A DNA stretch of 64,000 nt, taken from Marinobacter vulgaris. Its GTDB lineage: Bacteria; Pseudomonadota; Gammaproteobacteria; Pseudomonadales; Oleiphilaceae. Shown piece by piece: positions 19,162 through 30,033 of this stretch; position 1 is the stretch's first letter; each line of letters begins with the position of its first letter. Where the stretch lies: the NCBI RefSeq assembly GCF_003344045.1, contig NZ_QFWX01000004.1:248001-312000 (forward strand), read 5' to 3'. The notes under the pieces were generated by a model. That model saw only the letters and a program-made list of their open reading frames with translations. It made no database searches and was not told the origin of the DNA. The position numbers and the translations under genes were made by a program.

Positions 19162-20469
19162 TTAGCCCTGCTGCTGTTGACCGGCCTGAATAGCCTCTTC
19201 GTACTTGAGCTTCTTCTCGGTAACCTGGGCCTGTTCCAGAATCAGGTCAACAACCGCGTCTTCAAGCACAGACGACTCGATCTGCTGCTTCTGGTCCGGG
19301 CTGCTGTTGAAATGCGCAACAACTTCCTCTGGTTGTTCATACGTTGATGCGATTTCCTGGATCTTTTCATCCACTTTCGCCGGATCTGCTTTCAGGTCGT
19401 TCTGCTTGACAACTTCCTGGAACAACAGGCCGGTCTTCACACGACGGCGAGCCTGCTCCTCAAAGATTTCCTTGGGCAACTGCTGGGGATCAATCTGGCC
19501 ACCGAAACGCTGCACTGCATCCTGGCGCAGGCGGTCAATCTCCTGGTCTACCAGGGACGTGGGTACTTCAAGCTCGGTGCTCTCAAGCAGACCCTCAACA
19601 ACGTCGTTCTTGACCTTGTTGGAGACAGCCTGTTTAAGCTCGCGTTCCATATTCTTCTGGACTTCTTCACGGAACGTGGCCTCATCTTCCGCGTCGATAC
19701 CGAATTTCTTGAAGAACTCGGCGTCTAGTTCCGGAAGCTGGGGTTCCTGAACGTCATTAATCTTGATCTCGAACTTCGCCGGCTTACCCGCCAGCTCTTC
19801 GTTCTGGTAATCCTCAGGGAAGGTCACTTCGATCTCGAACTCTTCACCTGCCTTGCCGCCCACGATGCCCTTCTCAAAACCGGGTATCATCTGGCCGGAA
19901 CCCAGAGTCAGCTTGTGGTTCTCTGCGGCGCCACCTTCGAACTCCTCACCGTCCACAAAGCCTTTGAAGTCGATCAGCACCACGTCCTTGTTCTTGGACT
20001 TGCGCTTGACGGATTTCATGGTGGCCTGCTGGCGGCGCAGGTTGTCAATCATGTTGTCGACGTCTTTGTCGGTAATCTCGGCCTTAGGCTTTTCAACGGA
20101 GATCTTGCTGAAATCACCCAGCTCCACTTCCGGCAACACCTCAAAAACGGCCACGAATTCGAGGTCTTTACCCTCTTCCATGGTTTTCGGCTCAAACTTG
20201 GGCCAGCCCGCCGGATTGATGTCCTGCTCCTGTAGTGCCTTGATGTAGTTATCACGCATGACCTCGCCGACAATTTCCTGACGGACGCTGTCACCAAAAC
20301 GACGCTTCACCACACTCATGGGCACCTTGCCCGGACGGAAACCGTTCATCTTGACTGTGCGTGCGGTTTCCTGCAGGCGCTTCTGGACCGCCTGGTCGAT
20401 TTCCTGGGCGGGCACACCAATCGTCATCCGACGTTCGATGTTGGAGGTCGTTTCAACAGACACTTGCAT
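19162..20469 (-). CDS. tig: Trigger factor
   Basis: Trigger factor is the ribosome-bound chaperone that meets nascent chains. The 435-residue protein has the N-terminal ribosome-binding domain with the signature GFRPGKVPMSVVKRRFG (about 45-61), a central FKBP-type prolyl isomerase domain (about 155-245, with VDGEEFEGG and MIPGFEKGIVG), and a long helical C-terminal chaperone domain ending in a Gln-rich tail. Length and order are typical. The tRNA operon lies just upstream on the same strand, as in Pseudomonas. Confidence 0.97.
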   Translation of the reverse strand: MQVSVETTSNIERRMTIGVPAQEIDQAVQKRLQETARTVKMNGFRPGKVPMSVVKRRFGDSVRQEIVGEVMRDNYIKALQEQDINPAGWPKFEPKTMEEGKDLEFVAVFEVLPEVELGDFSKISVEKPKAEITDKDVDNMIDNLRRQQATMKSVKRKSKNKDVVLIDFKGFVDGEEFEGGAAENHKLTLGSGQMIPGFEKGIVGGKAGEEFEIEVTFPEDYQNEELAGKPAKFEIKINDVQEPQLPELDAEFFKKFGIDAEDEATFREEVQKNMERELKQAVSNKVKNDVVEGLLESTELEVPTSLVDQEIDRLRQDAVQRFGGQIDPQQLPKEIFEEQARRRVKTGLLFQEVVKQNDLKADPAKVDEKIQEIASTYEQPEEVVAHFNSSPDQKQQIESSVLEDAVVDLILEQAQVTEKKLKYEEAIQAGQQQQG

Positions 20470-20682
20470 GGAAGATCCTCAAATTACAGGTTCGGTATGT
20501 GAATGAAAGTAAAACCAAAAGTCCTGTTCAGGGCGAATTCCCGGAAAAGGACGTAAATTTAAAAGCAGCTAGTTTATCACGGTTTACCATGTCGAGAGAA
20601 TCACCTGATAAAGGCTCTTTTGCGACAGAGGATGACAGACAGATCAGATCTGAAAAAAGGGGAAAGAACCAAGAGGATAAAA

Positions 20683-20767
20683 TGGTGCGAGCGGAGAGAC
20701 TCGAACTCTCACGGGTTGCCCCACTGGAACCTAAATCCAGCGCGTCTACCAGTTCCGCCACGCTCGC
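20683..20767 (-). tRNA. tRNA-Leu (anticodon TAG)
   Basis: This 85-base tRNA has the acceptor stem GCGAGCG/CGCTCGC, an encoded 3' CCA, the long variable arm of class II tRNAs, and an anticodon loop TTTAGGT giving anticodon TAG (reads CUN leucine codons). It is last in a Pro-Arg-His-Leu operon upstream of tig. Confidence 0.95.
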
Positions 20768-20852
20768 ACAGGATGCGCGAATCCACAGGCTTGAACACAA
20801 GCGTAGAACTCCGCAACAGCGGAAATCAACCGTGAATCACAAGGGAAAAAAT

Positions 20853-20928
20853 TGGGGTGGACGAAGGGGATCGAACCCTCGACCGCAGGAGTCACAATCC
20901 TGAGCTCTACCAACTGAGCTACGTCCAC
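20853..20928 (-). tRNA. tRNA-His (anticodon GTG)
   Basis: This 76-base tRNA has the acceptor stem GTGGACG/CGTCCAC, an encoded CCA and anticodon GTG. The discriminator is C and the base before the 5' end (20929) is G on the minus strand, giving the G-1:C73 pair that marks bacterial tRNA-His. Confidence 0.95.
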
Positions 20929-21020
20929 CACATCCAGACTATCGCCGGGCAAGCCCGACCAATACTCCACATAACTTTGCTGATTCGGTGTCTCCGGGAC
21001 GGATCAGACCGTCTGCGGCA

Positions 21021-21097
21021 TGGCGCGCCCGGCAGGACTCGAACCTGCGGCCACCGGCTTAGAAGGCCGATGCTCTATCCAGCTGAGCTACGGGCGC
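21021..21097 (-). tRNA. tRNA-Arg (anticodon TCT)
   Basis: This 77-base tRNA has the acceptor stem GCGCCCG/CGGGCGC, an encoded CCA and anticodon TCT in the loop TTCTAAG, so it reads AGA/AGG arginine codons. It lies between the Pro and His tRNAs. Confidence 0.95.
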
Positions 21098-21130
21098 ATG
21101 AACCGTTCGCCCACCTGAACATTCAGAAAG

Positions 21131-21207
21131 TGGTCGGGGTAGAGAGATTCGAACTCCCGACATCCTGCTCCCAAAGCAGGCGCGCTACCAGACTGCGCTA
21201 TACCCCG
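21131..21207 (-). tRNA. tRNA-Pro (anticodon TGG)
   Basis: This 77-base tRNA has the acceptor stem CGGGGTA/TACCCCG, an encoded CCA and anticodon TGG in the loop TTTGGGA. It is first in the operon; the promoter lies about 40 bases upstream. Confidence 0.95.
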
Positions 21208-21247
21208 TCTAAACTGAACAACAGAAACCTCAGCAAAGTTGGCGCGC

Positions 21248-21276
21248 ATATTACCCGCGCCGAACCGATCCGTCAA
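21248..21276 (-). promoter_or_regulatory. Promoter of the tRNA operon
   Basis: On the minus strand TTGACG (21276-21271) and TAATAT (21253-21248) are exactly 17 bases apart. A GC-rich run (GCGCGCC) follows the -10 box. A GC-rich discriminator of this kind is typical of stable-RNA promoters under stringent control. Transcription would start about 30-35 bases before tRNA-Pro. Confidence 0.85.
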
Positions 21277-21371
21277 CACGCAATTGGGCTTTTCGCCCAC
21301 CGATTGGCGGCAGCCCCCAAGCATGAGACAATGCGACGCCTTTATTTTCGCACAACCGACAAGACAATGAC

Positions 21372-22229
21372 ATGAGCGCCAAACTGATTAATGGAAAAGA
21401 AATCGCCGCCGCCGTGCGCCAGCAAGTCGCGGCGGGGACAGAAGCCCGTAAACAGCAGGGACTCCGTGCCCCGGGACTGGCGGTGGTGCTGGTCGGCAGC
21501 GACCCTGCCTCTCAGGTTTATGTGGGCAACAAGCGCAGGGCCTGCGATGAGGCAGGTATCATGTCGCTTTCTTACGACCTGCCGGAAGACACGTCCCAGG
21601 TGGCATTGGAAGCACTGGTGGACGAGCTCAATGCGAACCCTGACATAGACGGTATTCTGGTACAGCTTCCGCTGCCGGCACACATGGATGCAGACCCCAT
21701 TCTGCTGAAGATACGCCCGGACAAGGATGTGGACGGGTTCCATCCCTACAACATCGGCCGCCTGGTGCAGCGCAAGCCCGCCCTGAGGCCCTGCACACCT
21801 GCCGGCGTCATCACCCTGCTGGACAGCATTGGCACCCCTTACAAAGGCCAGCACGCGGTTATAGTGGGGGCATCCAATATCGTTGGCCGCCCCATGACCA
21901 TGGAACTGCTGCTAAAAGGCGCAACGGTGACGGTATGCCACCGTTTTACTGATAACCTGGAAAAATTCGTCAGTGAAGCCGACATACTGATCGCTGCAGT
22001 TGGCAGGCCAGGGCTGATCAAAGGCGAGTGGGTCAAGCCCGGGGCGACGGTGATTGATGTGGGCATCAACCGCATGGAAGACGGCAAGTTGCGAGGAGAT
22101 GTGGATTTTGCGACCGCTTCAGAACGGGCAGCTTATATCACGCCGGTTCCAGGTGGCGTGGGGCCGATGACGATTGCCACGTTGCTGCAGAATACGCTTT
22201 ATGCGGCGAATGAATTGCATAAGGATTGA
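21372..22229 (+). CDS. folD: FolD, methylenetetrahydrofolate dehydrogenase/cyclohydrolase
   Basis: FolD is bifunctional: it oxidises 5,10-methylene-tetrahydrofolate with NADP and hydrolyses the product to 10-formyl-tetrahydrofolate, supplying one-carbon units for purines and formyl-Met. The 285-residue protein has the catalytic region with [11 protein letters not shown] (Tyr and Lys near 50-54), the [10 protein letters not shown] substrate loop, [12 protein letters not shown] and the nucleotide-binding [10 protein letters not shown]. It is divergent from the tRNA operon, as in Pseudomonas. A long bidirectional terminator follows. Confidence 0.96.
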   Translation: MSAKLINGKEIAAAVRQQVAAGTEARKQQGLRAPGLAVVLVGSDPASQVYVGNKRRACDEAGIMSLSYDLPEDTSQVALEALVDELNANPDIDGILVQLPLPAHMDADPILLKIRPDKDVDGFHPYNIGRLVQRKPALRPCTPAGVITLLDSIGTPYKGQHAVIVGASNIVGRPMTMELLLKGATVTVCHRFTDNLEKFVSEADILIAAVGRPGLIKGEWVKPGATVIDVGINRMEDGKLRGDVDFATASERAAYITPVPGGVGPMTIATLLQNTLYAANELHKD

Positions 22230-22295
22230 GACCGGCTGTCGGATCAGGCGCGAGTGGTCGGTGACCAAAAAAATCGAACCACTGCAAAAAGCACC

Positions 22296-22336
22296 GGCCA
22301 CAAAAAACCCCGCAATCGCGGGGTTTTTTTGTGGCC
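22296..22336. terminator. Bidirectional terminator between folD and glcB
   Basis: CCCCGC and GCGGGG (four-base loop) are flanked by A6 on the left and T7 on the right and then by GGCCAC/GTGGCC, so the stem works on both strands. It serves folD (plus) and glcB (minus), which converge here. Confidence 0.9.
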
Positions 22337-22342
22337 GGGCGA

Positions 22343-24523
22343 TTACTGACCGTACTTCTCTTTCGCCTTCAGACGATACGCGTGCAGCAACGGCTCGGTA
22401 TAACCATTCGGCTGCTCGCGACCCTTCAGCACCAGATCCATGGCTGCCTGGAACGCAATGCTACCGTCAAACTCCGGCGCCATGGCGCGGTAGGACGGAT
22501 CGTTGGCATTCTGGCGATCGACCACGGCGGCCATGCGCTTCATGGTTTCGTGGATCTGCTCTTCACTGCAGATACCATGGTAGAGCCAGTTGGTCAGCAG
22601 CTGTGAGGCGATACGCAGTGTGGCACGGTCTTCCATCAGGCCTACATCATTGATGTCCGGCACTTTGGAGCAGCCGACACCGCTGTCGATCCAGCGCACC
22701 ACGTACCCGAGGATACCCTGGGCATTGTTGTCCAGCTCCTGCTGGATTTCTTCGGCTGACAGGGACTTGGGATCGTCCATGACCGGAACGGTCAGGATGT
22801 CATCCAGGTTGGCACGGGGGCGGCTTTCCAGTTCTTTCTGGATATCGGCAACGCTGACCTGGTGATAATGGGTGGCGTGCAGTGTCGCTGCGGTCGGTGA
22901 TGGCACCCAGGCGGTGTTTGCGCCGGCTTTCGGGTGGCCAATCTTGGCCTCCAGCATGCCCGCCATCAGGTCCGGCATGGCCCACATGCCTTTACCGATC
23001 TGGGCTACGCCACGGAAACCGGTTTCCAGGCCAATGTCCACGTTCCACTGTTCATAGGCCTGGATCCAGGTCGCCTGCTTCATTGCGCCCTTGCGCATGA
23101 ACGGTCCCAGCTCCATGGAGGTGTGGATTTCGTCACCGGTGCGGTCCAGGAAGCCGGTGTTAATGAACACGGCGCGTTCCTTGGCGGCATGGATACAGGA
23201 CTTGAGGTTAACGGTTGTGCGGCGCTCCTCGTCCATGATGCCAACTTTCAGGGTGAAAGCAGGCAGGCCGAGAGCATCTTCCACGCGCCCGAAAAACTCG
23301 TTGGTGAACGCCACTTCTTCCGGACCGTGCATTTTCGGCTTGACGATGTACACCGAACCGGCAGTGCTGTTCTGAAGCTTGCCGGTGCCTTTCAGGTCAT
23401 GAATCGCAATCAGCGAGGTCAACAGGCCGTCCATCAGTCCTTCAGGCACTTCGCTACCGTCGTTCAACAGGATCGCCGGGTTCGTCATCAGGTGACCAAC
23501 GTTGCGCACGAACATCAGGCTGCGGCCTTTCAGCACCAGCTCACCGCCGCCCGGTTTGGTGTAGGCCCGGTCTTCGTGCATCTTGCGGGTCATCTGCTGA
23601 CCGCCTTTCTCGAAGGTCTCTTCCAGATTGCCCTTCATAAGGCCCAGCCAGTTGCGGCAAGCCAACGCCTTGTCGTCCGCATCAACGGCGGCAACGGAGT
23701 CTTCACAGTCCATAATGGTGGTCAGCGCGGACTCCATCAACACATCCTTGACGTGAGCACCGTCGTCCTTGCCGATCGGGTGGCTGGCGTCGATCTGAAT
23801 CTCAAAGTGCATACCGTTCTTGACCAGCAGCACGCCGGTGGGCGCATCAGCAGCACCGGTGTAACCGACAAAACCGGCCTCGTCTTTCAGGCCAGTGGAC
23901 TCGCCATTCTGCAGCTTGACCACCAGCTTGCCATCCGCAACAGCATAAAGGACCGCATCCTTGTGGGTGCCAGAGGCCAGCGGCGCGGAGCTGTCCAGCA
24001 GGTCGCGGGCGAACTCGATAACCTTGGCGCCACGTACCGGATTATAGCCACGGCCTTTCTCGGCACCGTCTTCCTCGGAAATGGCATCGGTGCCATAGAG
24101 CGCGTCATAAAGGCTGCCCCAGCGGGCATTGGCAGCGTTCAGCGCGAAACGGGCATTCATTACCGGAACCACCAGCTGGGGGCCGGCCATGGTAGCCACC
24201 TCAGGATCCACGTTCGAAGTAGAAATCGTGAAGTCGCCGGGCTCGTCTACCAGATAACCGATGTCTTTGAGGAAAGACCTGTACTCGGTCATGTCGAGTT
24301 TCTGGCCTTTGTGGTCGCGATTCCATGCATCCATTTTTTCCTGGATGGCATCGCGCTTGGCGAGCAGCTCTTTATTACGGGGTGCCAGGTCATGAACAAT
24401 CTTGTCGAACTCGGACCAGAATTTGTCAGAATCAACACCGGTGCCCGGGATCGCCTCATTATTAACGAAATCGAACAGGTTCTTCGCGACCTGAAGGCCG
24501 CCGATTTGTACGCGTTCTGTCAT
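22343..24523 (-). CDS. glcB: Malate synthase G
   Basis: Malate synthase G condenses glyoxylate with acetyl-CoA to malate, the second step of the glyoxylate shunt. The 726-residue length marks the monomeric G isoform (E. coli GlcB has 723) rather than the shorter A form. Visible segments include METALDCED-like [18 protein letters not shown] (about 265-282), [15 protein letters not shown], and [20 protein letters not shown] near residue 400. [13 protein letters not shown] holds the acidic and Arg residues of the active site. The gene is a single unit with a likely promoter at 24606-24634. It lets the cell grow on acetate, fatty acids or alkanes. Confidence 0.95.
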   Translation of the reverse strand: MTERVQIGGLQVAKNLFDFVNNEAIPGTGVDSDKFWSEFDKIVHDLAPRNKELLAKRDAIQEKMDAWNRDHKGQKLDMTEYRSFLKDIGYLVDEPGDFTISTSNVDPEVATMAGPQLVVPVMNARFALNAANARWGSLYDALYGTDAISEEDGAEKGRGYNPVRGAKVIEFARDLLDSSAPLASGTHKDAVLYAVADGKLVVKLQNGESTGLKDEAGFVGYTGAADAPTGVLLVKNGMHFEIQIDASHPIGKDDGAHVKDVLMESALTTIMDCEDSVAAVDADDKALACRNWLGLMKGNLEETFEKGGQQMTRKMHEDRAYTKPGGGELVLKGRSLMFVRNVGHLMTNPAILLNDGSEVPEGLMDGLLTSLIAIHDLKGTGKLQNSTAGSVYIVKPKMHGPEEVAFTNEFFGRVEDALGLPAFTLKVGIMDEERRTTVNLKSCIHAAKERAVFINTGFLDRTGDEIHTSMELGPFMRKGAMKQATWIQAYEQWNVDIGLETGFRGVAQIGKGMWAMPDLMAGMLEAKIGHPKAGANTAWVPSPTAATLHATHYHQVSVADIQKELESRPRANLDDILTVPVMDDPKSLSAEEIQQELDNNAQGILGYVVRWIDSGVGCSKVPDINDVGLMEDRATLRIASQLLTNWLYHGICSEEQIHETMKRMAAVVDRQNANDPSYRAMAPEFDGSIAFQAAMDLVLKGREQPNGYTEPLLHAYRLKAKEKYGQ

Positions 24524-24605
24524 CGTTGTTTGCCTCAGTGAGTTACTGTATTCCCCGCCCTTTCAACAGGTTTCTGTGCAAGGGCCGTTATAAATCGAGG
24601 GCAAC

Positions 24606-24634
24606 ATTGTACGGGATTTTCCCTACAAGGTCAT
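24606..24634 (-). promoter_or_regulatory. Probable sigma-70 promoter of glcB
   Basis: On the minus strand ATGACC (24634-24629) and TACAAT (24611-24606) are 17 bases apart, giving a leader of about 75 bases before the glcB start. Confidence 0.45.
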
Positions 24635-24666
24635 TCCCGTGCCTTCAACCCGACTTTTGGTTAGAC

Positions 24667-26049
24667 TTATCCCCGGCGCCAGCTGGTTCCCTCGCGGCTG
24701 TCGTCAAGAATAATGCCGTTATCCGCCAGTTGGTCACGGATACGGTCTGCTTCGGCAAAATCCTTCTGTTTCCGCGCGTCAGCCCGGGCCTGGATCATGG
24801 CTTCGATATCGTCTGCACTGAACTCACCGCCAATATCAGCCTGGAAGAATGCTTCCGGATCCTGCTGTAGCAGCCCAAGAATGCGCCCGAGCCGCACCAG
24901 CACCGCAGCGCCCTCAGCCGCCCTGTCATCATGACCGTCGCGGCGGTACTGATTGATCTCGTTAACAACGGCGTGAAGCACCGCGATGGCGCCTGCGGTA
25001 TTGAAATCATCGTCCATGGCCTCGGCAAAGTGGCGGTCATGTTCGGTTTCCGCCACATCCTTGGCTGGCACAAGGCCCCGCAGGGCGTGGTAAAACCTGG
25101 CCAGGGTGTGTCCCGCTTCTGCCAGGTTCTCTTCCGAGTAATCCACCTGGCTGCGGTAATGGCTGGAAACCAGGAAATAACGCACCACTTCCGGCGCGTA
25201 TTTTTCGAAGATTTCCCGGATGGTAAAGAAGTTGCCCAGGGACTTGGACATTTTTTCCTTGTTCACACGAATAGCACCGGCGTGCATCCAGGTGTTCACA
25301 AAGGTGTGGCCGTTGGCACACTCGGACTGGGCAATTTCGTTCTCATGGTGGGGGAACAGAAGGTCCGGCCCGCCACCGTGGATATCAAAGGTCTCTCCCA
25401 GGCATCGGTTGGACATCGCTGAGCACTCAATGTGCCACCCGGGCCTGCCGTCACCCCAGGGCGATGGCCAGCTCACCTCACCCGGCTTTGCGGCTTTCCA
25501 GAGCACAAAGTCGGCAGGGCTGCGCTTGGCCTCCTGGACATCCACCCGGGCACCGGCCACCAGATCCTCAAGCTTTTTCTTGCTGAGCTTTCCGTAGTCC
25601 GGGTATGACTCCACAGAAAAGTACACATCACCGTTATCCGCGGCATAGGCGTGACCGCTGGTGACCAGCTTGTGGATCATCGCCACAATGTCATTGATGT
25701 AGTCGGTTGCACAGGGCTCTTCTGTCGGCGACAGAACGCCCAGTTTGGCCTCATCCTCGTGCATGGCCTTGATCATGCGCCTGGTGAGATCGCTATAAAC
25801 TTCACCGTTCTCATCAGCGCGACGGAGGATCTTGTCGTCTATGTCGGTGATGTTGCGCACGTAGTGAACATCGTATCCACTGTGACGAAGATACCGCGTG
25901 ATTACATCAAAGGCCACCAACACCCTCGCATGCCCCAGATGGCAATAGTCGTACACCGTCATGCCACACACGTACATGCGAACCTTTCCTGGCTCGATCG
26001 GCTGGAACTCTTCCTTCTTCTGACTAAGGGTGTTGTAGATTCTAATCAC
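24667..26049 (-). CDS. cysS: Cysteinyl-tRNA synthetase
   Basis: CysS charges tRNA-Cys with cysteine. It has the zinc-site Cys and HIGH-like motif in [15 protein letters not shown] (about 28-42), the second zinc ligands around [10 protein letters not shown], and the KMSKSLGNF motif. I start at a GTG (26049): the product then begins [15 protein letters not shown], which lines up with the family start, and GAG lies six bases upstream. An ATG at 26124 would add 25 residues with no similarity to the family, and its AGAGG is too close to the ATG. The length from the GTG is 460 residues, which is normal. It follows glnS on the same strand. Confidence 0.93.
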   Translation of the reverse strand: MIRIYNTLSQKKEEFQPIEPGKVRMYVCGMTVYDYCHLGHARVLVAFDVITRYLRHSGYDVHYVRNITDIDDKILRRADENGEVYSDLTRRMIKAMHEDEAKLGVLSPTEEPCATDYINDIVAMIHKLVTSGHAYAADNGDVYFSVESYPDYGKLSKKKLEDLVAGARVDVQEAKRSPADFVLWKAAKPGEVSWPSPWGDGRPGWHIECSAMSNRCLGETFDIHGGGPDLLFPHHENEIAQSECANGHTFVNTWMHAGAIRVNKEKMSKSLGNFFTIREIFEKYAPEVVRYFLVSSHYRSQVDYSEENLAEAGHTLARFYHALRGLVPAKDVAETEHDRHFAEAMDDDFNTAGAIAVLHAVVNEINQYRRDGHDDRAAEGAAVLVRLGRILGLLQQDPEAFFQADIGGEFSADDIEAMIQARADARKQKDFAEADRIRDQLADNGIILDDSREGTSWRRG

Positions 26050-26135
26050 TTGATGCTCGTTGTTTGTCCGATTTATTGAGTATTGGTGCAGGTCGCCGCC
26101 AGGCCGCTCCCCCGACTTTTTCATGCCTCTAGTTG

Positions 26136-27812
26136 CTATTTGCCCTTTCCCCAGGAATCGCGAAGAGTCACCGTTCGGTTGAATACCGGGCGGCCAGCTG
26201 CGCCGGTCAGTTCCTGGTCACAGAAGAAGTAGCCCTCGCGCTCAAACTGATACGGCAGGTCAGTACGGGGCTGGGCCAAGCTCTTCTCTACCCTGGCGCC
26301 CTTTAGGACCACCAGAGATTCCGGATTGATCGAGTCTACAAAATCGGTCTCTTTGTCACTGTCCGGCGACTCGTGGTTAAACAACCGGTCGTACTGGTTA
26401 ATATCCGTCTCAACGCTATCTGTCGCTGACACCCAGTGAACGACGCCATTAGGTTTGTAGCCTTCGGGATTTACACCCAAAGTGCTCGGGTCGTACTCGC
26501 ATTTAAGTTCAACGACCTCACCAGCCTCGTCACGAATGACCTCACGACAGGTCATCACATAACCGCCGCGCAGGCGAACCGCCTGGTCAGGAGCCAGACG
26601 CTTCCACTTCCGTGGTGGCTCTTCGGCGAAGTCTTCCAGATCGATGTAGAGGGTCTGGCTCCAGGTCACTTCCCGCTCGCCCATGTCCGGGTTCTGGGGA
26701 TGTACCGGCAGTACCAGGGTTTCGGTCCTGTCTTCCGGGTAATTGGTCAGTGTCACTTTCAGCGGGCGCATTACGCACATGGCGCGGGGTGCGCGGGTGT
26801 TCAGGTCTTCGCGAATGGCGTGTTCCAGCATACCCATGTCGACCGTGCCACCGGCTTTGTTGACACCGATCATGTCGCAGAAGGTGCGAATGGATTCGGG
26901 AGTATAGCCGCGCCGGCGCAGGCCGGAAATAGTGGGCATGCGGGGGTCGTTCCAGCCGTCCACGAAACCCTCGTCCACCAGCCGCTTGAGTTTGCGCTTG
27001 CTGGTAATGGTGTAGTTCAGATTCAGCCGCGCGAATTCGATCTGGCGCGGCTGGCAGGGAGCGGAGATGTTTTCCAGAACCCAGTCGTAAAGCGGGCGAT
27101 GATCCTCAAATTCCAGGGTGCACAGTGAGTGGGTAATCCCCTCCATGGCGTCGGAAATCGGGTGGGTGAAGTCGTACATCGGGTAGATGCACCACTTGTC
27201 ACCGGTCTGGTGATGGTCAGCGTAGCGAATCCGGTAAAGGATCGGGTCACGTAGATTGATATTCGGAGACGCCATATCAATTTTGGCGCGCAGTACCACC
27301 TTGCCGTTCTGGTACTTGCCGTCGCGCATATCGCGGAACAGCTGCAGGTTTTCTTCCACCGGGCGTTCACGATAGGGGCTATTCTGTCCCGGCTCTTTCA
27401 GGGTGCCGCGATATTCAGCCATCTGGTCGGCCGTCAGCGCGCACACATAGGCCTTGCCACGCTCAATAAGCTCAACGGCGAAGTCGTATATGGCGTCAAA
27501 ATAATCGGAGGCATAACGCACCTCACCGGCCCATTCATAGCCCAGCCAATGAACATCCTGCTTGATGGCGTCGATGTACTCCTGGGATTCCTTCTCCGGG
27601 TTGGTATCGTCAAACCGCAAAGTGCATACACCGTCAAACGTTTCGGCAATGCCGAAATTCAGGCAGATCGACTTGGCGTGACCGATGTGCAGGTAACCGT
27701 TGGGCTCCGGCGGAAACCGTGTCACCACCTTGCCTGTGTGCTCGCCTTTGGCAATGGCGTCCTCGATCAGGCTCTGGATGAAGTTATGGGCTTTCTTTGA
27801 CTCGGCGCTCAT
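26136..27812 (-). CDS. glnS: Glutaminyl-tRNA synthetase
   Basis: GlnS charges tRNA-Gln directly. This 558-residue class I synthetase has the HIGH motif in [15 protein letters not shown] (about 31-45), the substrate segment [10 protein letters not shown] and the KMSKS equivalent in [11 protein letters not shown] (E. coli has MSKRKL). [16 protein letters not shown] is the family's tRNA-contact segment. The C-terminal beta-barrel anticodon domain is complete. A TATAAT at 27850-27855 on the minus strand is a likely -10 box. It is divergent from ppiB and upstream of cysS. Confidence 0.97.
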   Translation of the reverse strand: MSAESKKAHNFIQSLIEDAIAKGEHTGKVVTRFPPEPNGYLHIGHAKSICLNFGIAETFDGVCTLRFDDTNPEKESQEYIDAIKQDVHWLGYEWAGEVRYASDYFDAIYDFAVELIERGKAYVCALTADQMAEYRGTLKEPGQNSPYRERPVEENLQLFRDMRDGKYQNGKVVLRAKIDMASPNINLRDPILYRIRYADHHQTGDKWCIYPMYDFTHPISDAMEGITHSLCTLEFEDHRPLYDWVLENISAPCQPRQIEFARLNLNYTITSKRKLKRLVDEGFVDGWNDPRMPTISGLRRRGYTPESIRTFCDMIGVNKAGGTVDMGMLEHAIREDLNTRAPRAMCVMRPLKVTLTNYPEDRTETLVLPVHPQNPDMGEREVTWSQTLYIDLEDFAEEPPRKWKRLAPDQAVRLRGGYVMTCREVIRDEAGEVVELKCEYDPSTLGVNPEGYKPNGVVHWVSATDSVETDINQYDRLFNHESPDSDKETDFVDSINPESLVVLKGARVEKSLAQPRTDLPYQFEREGYFFCDQELTGAAGRPVFNRTVTLRDSWGKGK

Positions 27813-27950
27813 ACAATCTCAATCATAGGGTGTGGGTCTGAAACCGCGTATTATACTCACAAATCATTGCCTAACTCATGCACGCGTACAAACTCTTCAG
27901 TACAATAAGCCCAACGTTGCTTTTTATACCCATTTGAACAGGAAACCCTG

Positions 27951-28460
27951 ATGATTCTGCTGAAAACATCCCACGGTGATATCAAACTGGAACTGGACTA
28001 CGACAACGCCCCGGAGACTGCCAAAAACTTTGAGCAGTATGTTCGCGATGGCTTCTACGACGGTCTTATTTTTCACCGTGTGATTCCCAATTTCATGATC
28101 CAGGGCGGTGGTTTCGAGCCGGGAATGAATCCGCGTAAATCCGGCAAACCGATCCGCAACGAGGCCAATAACGGCCTTAGCAACATGCAGGGTACTGTGG
28201 CCATGGCCCGCACTATGGACCCACACTCCGCCACCGCGCAGTTCTTTATTAATGTCGAGAACAACGGCTTCCTCGATCATACCGCCGAAAACGCCGAAGG
28301 CTGGGGCTACTGTGTGTTCGGTAAGGTTGCCGAAGGCATGGATACCGTCAATGCCATTCGCTCCGTCCGCACCACCATGCGTTCCGGCCACCAGGACGTT
28401 CCCGCCGAAGACGTGGTGATTGAAAAAGCCGAGGTTGTAGAGGACGGAGGCGCGGCGTGA
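27951..28460 (+). CDS. ppiB: Cyclophilin-type peptidyl-prolyl isomerase B
   Basis: This cytoplasmic cyclophilin speeds cis-trans isomerisation at proline. The 169-residue protein has no signal peptide and starts [15 protein letters not shown]. The core motifs [15 protein letters not shown] (active-site Arg, Phe, Met, Gln) and [17 protein letters not shown] are present. Length fits PpiB (about 164). Its last four bases overlap the start of lpxH (ATGA-type GTGA overlap), so the two form an operon. The glnS-cysS pair lies divergently. This arrangement is common in gammaproteobacteria. Confidence 0.95.
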   Translation: MILLKTSHGDIKLELDYDNAPETAKNFEQYVRDGFYDGLIFHRVIPNFMIQGGGFEPGMNPRKSGKPIRNEANNGLSNMQGTVAMARTMDPHSATAQFFINVENNGFLDHTAENAEGWGYCVFGKVAEGMDTVNAIRSVRTTMRSGHQDVPAEDVVIEKAEVVEDGGAA

Positions 28461-29182
28461 CCACGCTGTTTATCTCGGATCTGCACCTGGAAGAGTCCCG
28501 ACCGGATATCACCGACGCGTTCCTGGCTTTCCTGGACCAGAAGGCACTGGGTGCAGAAAAGCTCTACATTCTCGGAGACTTTTTCGAGGCGTGGATTGGT
28601 GACGATGAGCACACACCCTTACAGGAGCAGGTGGCCAAAGCCCTGCGGGCAGTCAGCGATAGCGGCACAGAACTGTTTCTGATGCACGGCAACCGGGATT
28701 TCCTGATTGGCGAAGACTACTGCAACCGTATCGGCGCCACCCTGCTGGACGACCCCACGGTGGTGGACCTGTATGGTACCCTCACCCTGCTCATGCACGG
28801 CGATAGCCTGTGCACTGCCGATGTGGAATACCAGAAATTCCGCGCCAATATGCGCAATCCGCAATGGCAGCGGATGATCCTTCAGCGCCCGCTGGCAGAG
28901 CGCCAGCAGATGGCCCGCCAGCTGCGGGAAATCAGCATGGCCAAGAACAAGGGCAAGGAAGAGTTCATCATGGATGTAACCCCGGATGAGGTGGTGAGGG
29001 AAATGGAGACTCACGGCGTCCGGCGCCTGATACATGGCCACACCCATCGCCCGGCCGTTCATCAGCTGGAGGTCGGCGGCGAGCCGGCAACGCGGATTGT
29101 ACTTGGGGACTGGGGAGACAATGTCTGGTGGCTCGAAACCGGCCCCGACCAGGATCCGATCCTGAAAAAGCAGCCTCTGTGA
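28457..29182 (+). CDS. lpxH: UDP-2,3-diacylglucosamine diphosphatase LpxH
   Basis: LpxH hydrolyses UDP-2,3-diacylglucosamine to lipid X and UMP in lipid A synthesis at the inner membrane. The 241-residue protein is a calcineurin-type metallophosphoesterase. All metal-binding motifs are visible: [43 protein letters not shown] and [10 protein letters not shown]. The start is a GTG at 28457 that overlaps the ppiB stop, with GGAGG a few bases upstream inside ppiB. The end is 44 bases from the convergent aapP. Confidence 0.95.
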   Translation: MTTLFISDLHLEESRPDITDAFLAFLDQKALGAEKLYILGDFFEAWIGDDEHTPLQEQVAKALRAVSDSGTELFLMHGNRDFLIGEDYCNRIGATLLDDPTVVDLYGTLTLLMHGDSLCTADVEYQKFRANMRNPQWQRMILQRPLAERQQMARQLREISMAKNKGKEEFIMDVTPDEVVREMETHGVRRLIHGHTHRPAVHQLEVGGEPATRIVLGDWGDNVWWLETGPDQDPILKKQPL

Positions 29183-29188
29183 GGCACC

Positions 29189-29210
29189 GGTCAGGCCGAT
29201 CGGCTTGACC
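29189..29210. repeat. Palindrome between convergent lpxH and aapP
   Basis: A 22-base near-perfect palindrome, GGTCAGGCCGA followed by TCGGCTTGACC with one mismatched pair, fills the short gap. No U-run follows on either strand, so it is a possible weak terminator or 3'-end stabiliser. Confidence 0.4.
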
Positions 29211-29226
29211 AGTATGTCCGCTGTCA

Positions 29227-30033
29227 GTGCTGGAGAATCTGTTCCAGAAACTTCTGGGTCCGGGGCTCTTGTGGATTGGTGAAAAATTCGTGAGGCGGCG
29301 CTTCTTCCACAATCTCACCACCATCCATGAAAATCACCCGGTCTGCCACGGTTTTGGCGAAGCCCATCTCATGGGTCACACAGATCATGGTCATGCCGCT
29401 GCCAGCAAGTTCGATCATCACGTCCAGCACTTCCTTGATCATTTCAGGATCCAGCGCCGATGTAGGCTCATCAAACAGCATGATTTTCGGCTTCATGCAC
29501 AGTGCCCGGGCAATGGCAACACGCTGCTGCTGACCGCCGGAAAGCTGGCCGGGGAACTTGTTGGCCTGGTCCGGAATCTTGACCCGCTCAAGATATTCCA
29601 TGGCCGCCTCCTCAGCCGCTTTTCTGGGAGTTTTGCGAACCCAGATCGGCGACAGGCAGCAGTTCTCCAGTACCGTCAGGTGCGGGAACAGGTTGAAGTG
29701 CTGGAACACCATGCCGACCTCACGACGTACCGTATCGATATTGCGGATATCATCCGTGAGTTCGATGTTATCGACGATGATCTTGCCCTGCTGATGCTCC
29801 TCCAGCCGGTTGATGCAACGGATGAACGTCGACTTCCCGGACCCGGATGGGCCACAGATGACGATCCGTTCGCCCTGCCGGACATTAAGGTTCAGATCCT
29901 TGAGTACGTGGAAGTCCCCGTACCATTTATTCATGCCCTCGACCCGGATGATGTCAGGCTTGTTTTCAGTCTGACTCGGGACCGGTTTTTTTGGATCAGT
30001 TGCCTGGGTTTGTTCTGTCATAATGGTGCCCAT
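29227..30033 (-). CDS. aapP: Amino-acid ABC transporter, ATP-binding protein
   Basis: This 268-residue ATPase powers the polar amino-acid importer encoded just upstream. Walker [10 protein letters not shown], the ABC signature [16 protein letters not shown] and Walker [14 protein letters not shown] are intact, and the switch His is in CVTHEMGF. The first 28 residues form a polar extension rich in Gln, Thr, Lys and Pro before the usual [11 protein letters not shown] start. The ATG at 30033 overlaps the aapM stop (TGATG) and AGGA lies five bases before it. A second ATG at 30021 has no ribosome-binding site. It is last in aapJQMP. Confidence 0.93.

Noticed and set aside
20361..21375. Open frames running through the tRNA genes on the plus strand
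   Set aside because: They read the tRNA genes as protein; the four tRNAs have complete cloverleaf features and encoded CCA ends.
22934..24541. Open frame of 535 codons on the plus strand opposite glcB
   Set aside because: It is an antisense shadow of glcB, with no domain and no ribosome-binding site of note.
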